A stretch of DNA of 64,000 bases, taken from contig CM034133.1 in assembly GCA_019914995.1 (NCBI GenBank), positions 7,334,495 through 7,398,494 on the forward strand, in the 5' to 3' direction. Positions 59,539 through 64,000 of this stretch are shown here, piece by piece. Source of the stretch: Acanthochlamys bracteata (taxonomy: Eukaryota > Streptophyta > Magnoliopsida > Pandanales > Velloziaceae). The first letter of the stretch is position 1; the number at the start of each line of letters is the position of its first letter. The notes under the pieces were generated by a model that saw nothing but the letters and a program-made list of their open reading frames with translations, did no database searches and had not been told where the DNA came from. The position numbers were made by a program, and so were the translations under genes.

Positions 59539-60240
59539 CTAATACATACTTTTTTGGGATATAAAAATACCTCTTTTTGATCGAGCCACTTCAATGCCCA
59601 GAAAGTATTTAAGTTCTCCTAGGTCTTTCATTTCAAACTCAGTAGATAAATGCTTTTGCAGGACAGAAATTTCTTCTATGTCATCACCTGTTATTATCAT
59701 ATCATCAACATAAATAATCAAAAGTGTTACCTTTTCTTGTCTATGTTTGAAGAAAAATGTGTGATCTGAGTTGCTTTGTGAGAATCTACATTTTTCCATC
59801 GCCACACAAAATCATCCGAACCAGGCCTGAGGCGATTGTTTTAATCCATATAGCTCATTCTGAAGTTTGCATACTACCCCAATGTGCGATGTGACATTAT
59901 ATTCTGGCGAAATATCCATATATACTTCTTCCTCTAAATCACCATGTAGAAAAGCATTTTTCACATCAAACTGATGCAATGGGCAATTTAAATTCGCTGC
60001 AAGAGATTATAGAACTCTCACTGTGTTCAATTTTGCCACTAGTAAAAATATTTCCTGATAATCTACACCATAAGTCTGTGTATATCCTTTCGCCACAAGT
60101 CTTGCCTTATATCTTTCAATAGATCCGTCTGCTTTATGTTTGACAGAAAAAACCCACTTGCATCCCACGGATTTCTTTCCTTCTGGTAATGAGACAAGAA
60201 TCCACGTATTATTCTTCTGTAATGCTTTCATCTCTTCTTC
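59539..60240 (-). pseudogene. Reverse transcriptase of the copia element, broken
   Basis: The upstream piece (60,231-60,007) has [20 protein letters not shown] and [20 protein letters not shown]. The downstream piece (59,805-59,539) has the catalytic LLIIYVDDMIITGDD and FEMKDLGELKYFLGIEV. The stretch between is interrupted by stops. The YVDD catalytic residues are intact, but no continuous RT can be read. Confidence 0.82.
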
Positions 60241-60653
60241 TATCGCTCTGAGACCATTTAAGATCTGTTAAGGTTTCTGCACTCCACTAGGAATATGACA
60301 AGAGGACAACTCATTCACAAAGGCATTCAGTGGTTCTGATAGTCCATTCGATGAAACATAGTTGGCAATAGAGTATCTTGCATTTTTTCCTTCAAAATCT
60401 AGTGAGTATCTATCTGGAGGTTTGCCACGATTATGTCTGAAAGGTAACTTATAGCTAGTAGAAATTTTTGATATATTATCAGGAGATGGAGTAATAGGGG
60501 AACTTACCTCAGGAATATTCTCCGGAGATCGGTCTTCCGATACTAGAGGGTGCGGGGGGTTTTGCTCGATAATTCAATCTATTTTTGATGAGATAGGTCT
60601 CTTAGACTCTGTTTCTCCAATAAGACCAACTATTTTTTCTGATTCTGTTTCCT

Positions 60654-61640
60654 TTACCATCTGTGAATTTGGTGCACTAGGTATAGAAATCTCGTTCTCT
60701 GTAAATCTTGGCCAATTGTTCCAATTCTGCTCTTCACACTGTGTCTCCCCTGAAGAGAAGAATTGGATACTGGAGAAGAGAAAAACATTTCGGATTCTAA
60801 AAAAGTAACATCCATTGTGACATAGGTACGTCTAGTAGGAGGATGATAGCATCGATAACCTTTCGTATGTGTATCATATCCCAAAAAAACACAACGAACA
60901 GCATAAGAATCAAGTTTGGTTCATTGACTTTTATGTAGATGCACAAATACAACACATCCGAACATACGAGGGAAGAGCATCAACACTGACGGCAATGAAA
61001 CATAATGAGATAATTTCTGAAGAGGGGTTTTAAAATTCAGTACCTTGGAGGGCATCCGATTAAGCAAGTATACTGCGGAAGCAACTGCGTCTGCTCAATA
61101 GGTTTGAGGTACATTTGCTTGGATCATAAAAGTCCTAGTTGTTTCCAAGATGTGTCGATTTTTCCTTTCGGCAATACTATTCTGTTGTGGTGTATAAGAA
61201 CATGTGGTTTCATGAATGATGCCATGAGTGTGACAAGTAATCACTAAAGTCATGACTAACATACTCACCACCATTATTCGAACGAAAAATCCAAGTTTAG
61301 TTGAAAACTAAGTCTCAATCATATTATGAAAGTAGCGAAAAATACCAAACACTTCATGTTTATTCTTCATTAAATAGAGCCAAGTCATTCGTGTACAATC
61401 ATCAACAAAGATCACAAACCAACAAAAGCCAGACGAGTTGGATGCAAGTGAAGGTCCCCAAATATCAGAATGAATTAAAGAAAAAGGAGTTGGACTCCTA
61501 TTAGAACTAATAGGGTAATGCGCAGGATGACTTTTAGCTAAAATGTACATATCACATTTGAAGTCTGAAAGATTTAAAACAGAAAATAAAGTTGGTAGTA
61601 AAAACTGCAAGTAACCGAAAGAAGGATGACCCAACCGTCG
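60654..61640 (-). pseudogene. Integrase of the copia element, broken
   Basis: The pre-integrase/zinc region begins at about 61,650 (LWHRRLGHPSFGYLQF). The core follows with SLIHSDIWGP and FVDDCTRMTWLYLMK, interrupted by a stop near 61,308. Further pieces show an AERKNRHI-type block and the GYDTHTKGYRCYHPPTRR end at about 60,880. The zinc-site Cys pair is changed (one of the usual C-x-x-C residues is missing). Confidence 0.78.
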
Positions 61641-61661
61641 ATGCCATAGCCAAATTTGTCT

Positions 61662-62225
61662 CTACTTGCCTTCAGATATATGATGAGTATAGTTAGCTCT
61701 AGGTGGACTAAAGTCTTCAATATAGTATAACCCCCCCCTCTTAGTACCACGACCAATGATCTCCTTGCCGAGAATATCCTGAAGAAGACAAAACTGAAGA
61801 TACATTAGTACACAACAGTTCAATTCCTCGGTAGCTTGTTCAACCGATATCAATTTATTTGAAAGAGATGGAACAAGTAAAGTATTTAGTAGTGAGAGAG
61901 AGGGCGATAGAGTCACAATTCCGGCCCCTGTGACTGGATATATCACACCATTGGCATTGGCAATAGATCTTCGTCTTGGTGTAGTAGTATGGATGAGATC
62001 ACGTGCTTCATATGTCATGTGATTCGTTGCCCCGGAATCAATTATCCATTCCTGACAAGTTTCGTGAGAAGAATTGGATAAGATATGATTACAGTTACCT
62101 GGAGTGGTAGTAGTAAAGGCATTGTTTGGATGAGTAATGTTTGGTTGGTCAACCTGTAAAATAAAAGATAGTTGAGGTTCTGCATTTACCACAGTAGCTT
62201 GACCAGTAATGACCATTACCCGCAC
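61662..62225 (-). pseudogene. Protease region of the copia element
   Basis: A 187-codon frame carries the copia protease active site WIIDSGATNHMT and downstream NGVIYPVTGAGIV and VPSLSNKLISVEQ. The D-S-G-A triad is intact, in contrast to the gypsy element. The frame is shifted relative to gag upstream. Confidence 0.8.
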
Positions 62226-62249
62226 CAGTCCCCCCGTTGTTTCTTAGCT

Positions 62250-63203
62250 TTAAACTCGTTCCACCAGTCCGGATAACCGTGCTAGTTGAAAGCAAGTTTT
62301 CGGGTATATTTTTTTCCCGTAATGTGTGCAACCTCCTCCTTCCGGAGGTGTTTTTGTCTTTGAAGGTACATGTGACTTTCCTGTATGTTGTCCAGTCTTG
62401 ATCATATTGCCTGCAGGCAATAACTGAAGTGTAGGTGATTTGGTTCCTCCCTTAGACACCATAACTGCACCCGTTGGAGCTGATGTTCCCGTCATCATAA
62501 CGGCCTGTTTCGAGTCTTCTCGTCTAACATGAGCATATGCTTGCTCCACTATTGGAAATGGCCGAATCTGAAGTACGTCACTTCGGACTTTATCAAGGCG
62601 ATCGTCCAATCCATCAAGGAATGTATATACTCTATTCTCCTGTAATATAGAGTTATACTTCTGGATATCTGCAACGCAATCCATTGGGTTAGGACGACGA
62701 AAATCAATCTCCCTCCACAAACCTTGTAGAGTATTATAATAAGCTTCAATAGATCCTCCAGCTTGTCTCGTACGGCTTACTCGTCTGTTAAGATCGTACA
62801 CTTGAGATGTATCAGTCCCATCGAAATAAGTTATAGCAACTGCATCCCATAACGTCTTTTACTGTAGAGAATCGAATAAATTACTAATCAGATTAGGATC
62901 CATCGAATTGATCAACCACCCCTTTACTGTTGAATTTTCAGTCCTCCATTTTCTGAAGGTCGAATCGGTAGCCAAAGGCTGTGGGAGATCTCCATTAATG
63001 TAACCTAATTTGTCTCTAGAAGAGATATACATCTCAGCGATTTGGGACCATAAAGTATAGTTGGTACCATCTAATTTGATGCTGATCTGTCCAGTAGGCA
63101 CCTCATAATTTGTGCTTTGATTTTGGAGTTGAGTCTGAGTCAGTGCCTGTGACATACGGGCAGTGAAATCCTCTAAAACAGACGTGATATCATGTTCTGC
63201 CAT
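62250..63203 (-). pseudogene. Gag of the copia element, one in-frame stop, degenerate knuckle
   Basis: The ATG at 63203 opens a UBN2-type gag (LDGTNYTLWSQIAEMYI; STVKGWLINSMDP). A TAA near 62,860 interrupts it, then the same frame continues (KTLWDAVAITYFDG; VYTFLDGLDDRLDKVRSDVL; AYAHVRRE). The zinc knuckle near 62,310 reads CTHYGKKIYPKTC, with Tyr for the second Cys and no usable His. Frame is then lost before the protease. Confidence 0.8.
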
Positions 63204-63863
63204 TAGTAATTGTGGAAAAAATTAAAGCTCCAAGTCAATGCTTTAACTTAGATCAACAATTCGGTGAGTGGAACAGACGAGATCCCCAAGTACTCTAGCC
63301 GTGCTAGAGCAAGTGGTCACCGGTGAGTGGAACAGATCGCGGCAGCACTGATGGCGACGGCGGCGGAGTTCCTGGTCTCGTGACGGACCGCAACGGAGGT
63401 CGGAGAGAGCAATTCCTAATCTGTTGCGGTCTGTCGGCAAGCTAAGGACGAGCTCGTCGGCGACGTAGTACTTAATCGGAGATCGGCAACAGATTGGAGC
63501 AGAGGAGAAGGAAACACAGCGGCGGCCGGTTCGAAGAAGTCAGAGGTTCGAAGGAAACACAGCGGCAGCGAAGAGAAGTCACCGGTTCGGAGAAGATGGC
63601 GAAGTAGACGTGTTCGATCTTGACGGCGTCGGACACGGCGTAGGACACCGTTGAGGAGGACGGTGAGTTGGTCGGAGCGAGGAATTTGCGGGTCAGGCAA
63701 CGATTCCGGGTCGCACCGTTTCGGATTTAGTCCAAATCCAATAGAGGTCGGCGGCCGGGTTGAGGTCGGCCGGTCTGGTCTGTAGTCGGAAAAAAAATTC
63801 TGACGGCGGTGTGCGATCCGGTGGAGTTTGTCGGCGCACGATTGTAGGTAGGGTTTCTAATCT
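63204..63863 (-). other. GC-rich 5' leader of the copia element
   Basis: 660 bp between primer site and gag, much GC-richer than the surroundings. GGAAACACAGCGGC is repeated at about 63,508 and 63,552. No conserved protein is read here. Confidence 0.5.
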
Positions 63864-63876
63864 GCTCTGGATAGCA
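63864..63876 (-). other. Degenerate primer-binding site of the copia element
   Basis: Minus strand TGCTATCCAGAGC directly abuts the 5' LTR. It differs from the initiator-Met tRNA complement TGGTATCAGAGC by one substitution and one inserted base. Confidence 0.65.
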
Positions 63877-63979
63877 TGTCAAAATACATGTATTATTTTA
63901 TCATCTCTAATACGAATACATTTCTATCTATATATACTAAGTACATAGGATATTATTGTAACTTCAACTCATGCCAATA
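63877..63979 (-). repeat. 5' LTR of the Ty1/copia element (103 bp)
   Basis: Same length as the partner at 58647, with about seven substitutions. Followed by the TCTAT target duplication at 63980-63984. Confidence 0.85.
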
Positions 63980-63984
63980 TCTAT
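63980..63984. repeat. Target-site duplication TCTAT, high-coordinate side
   Basis: Exact copy of 58642-58646, right after the LTR end. Confidence 0.8.
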
Positions 63985-64000
63985 CACCAAAATTTATTTT

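Larger units (their letters stand above)
58647..63979 (-). mobile_element. Ty1/copia LTR retrotransposon with very short LTRs, mutated
   Basis: 5,333 bp on the minus strand with 103-bp LTRs, a 5-bp TCTAT target duplication, a degenerate initiator-Met primer site and a polypurine tract. The internal order gag - protease - integrase - RT - RNase H defines Ty1/copia. The LTRs differ at about 7 of 103 positions by eye (6.8%), so it is older than the gypsy element. Stops and frameshifts split the coding region into at least eight pieces. The plus-strand end of the 5' LTR reads TA instead of CA. Confidence 0.9.

Noticed and set aside
1-64000. CRISPR arrays, rRNA or tRNA genes
   Set aside because: No regularly spaced repeats of the CRISPR kind, no rRNA core sequences, and no cloverleaf with a clear GGTTCGAATCC-type B box and matching acceptor stem were found by eye; short tRNA genes could still be missed.

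Overview
This is nuclear DNA of a flowering plant, probably a eudicot. It is AT-rich, its genes carry GT-AG introns, and it holds many LTR retrotransposons and small AT-rich MITE-like repeats. The recognisable genes are plant nuclear families: a GDSL lipase, nucleolar NOP58, an FYV7-like rRNA-processing factor, a Myb/SANT-like protein, an EAR-motif C2H2 zinc finger and the chloroplast divinyl reductase DVR. No bacterial or organellar gene organisation is seen. Splice sites were placed by reading GT/AG signals and protein frames by eye; no alignment was run.

Layout. 1-2.9 kb: no intact gene. 2.9-4.5 kb: five-exon GDSL esterase/lipase (minus). 4.5-8.1 kb: AT-rich spacer with MITE-like repeats. 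8.2-11.9 kb: nine-exon NOP58 (minus), whose last 81 bp including the stop codon are tandemly duplicated. 12-23.8 kb: gene-poor, with a decayed Ty3/gypsy element, a decayed Ty1/copia gag and two inverted copies of a 0.5-kb repeat. 23.8-29.4 kb: structurally complete but mutated Ty3/gypsy element with 454-bp LTRs and a 5-bp target duplication. 30.9-32.0 kb: head-to-head inverted duplication of a membrane-protein gene fragment. 32.7-34.0 kb: a GC-rich hAT-like MITE and a Tourist-like MITE. 35.0-35.8 kb: C2H2 zinc-finger gene with its middle finger out of frame.

37.8-44.6 kb: three-exon FYV7-like gene (minus) with a 5.9-kb first intron holding a decayed 2.4-kb LTR element and a MITE. 45.0-47.3 kb: Myb/SANT-like gene (plus), head-to-head with FYV7 across about 0.35 kb. 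48.8-51.5 kb: decayed Ty1/copia (plus). 52.5-53.7 kb: intronless DVR. 53.9-58.6 kb: repeats and spacer. 58.6-64.0 kb: mutated Ty1/copia element with unusually short 103-bp LTRs and a 5-bp target duplication.

The genes do not form an operon-like system. Two of them, NOP58 and FYV7-like, act in nucleolar ribosome biogenesis, and telo-box motifs (AAACCCTA) lie near both starts. The most unusual items are the inverted gene-fragment pair at 30.9-32.0 kb, which would form a long hairpin if transcribed through, the NOP58 stop-codon duplication, the paired frameshifts in the zinc-finger gene, and the large repeat-filled FYV7 intron. I found no convincing previously undescribed multi-gene system.
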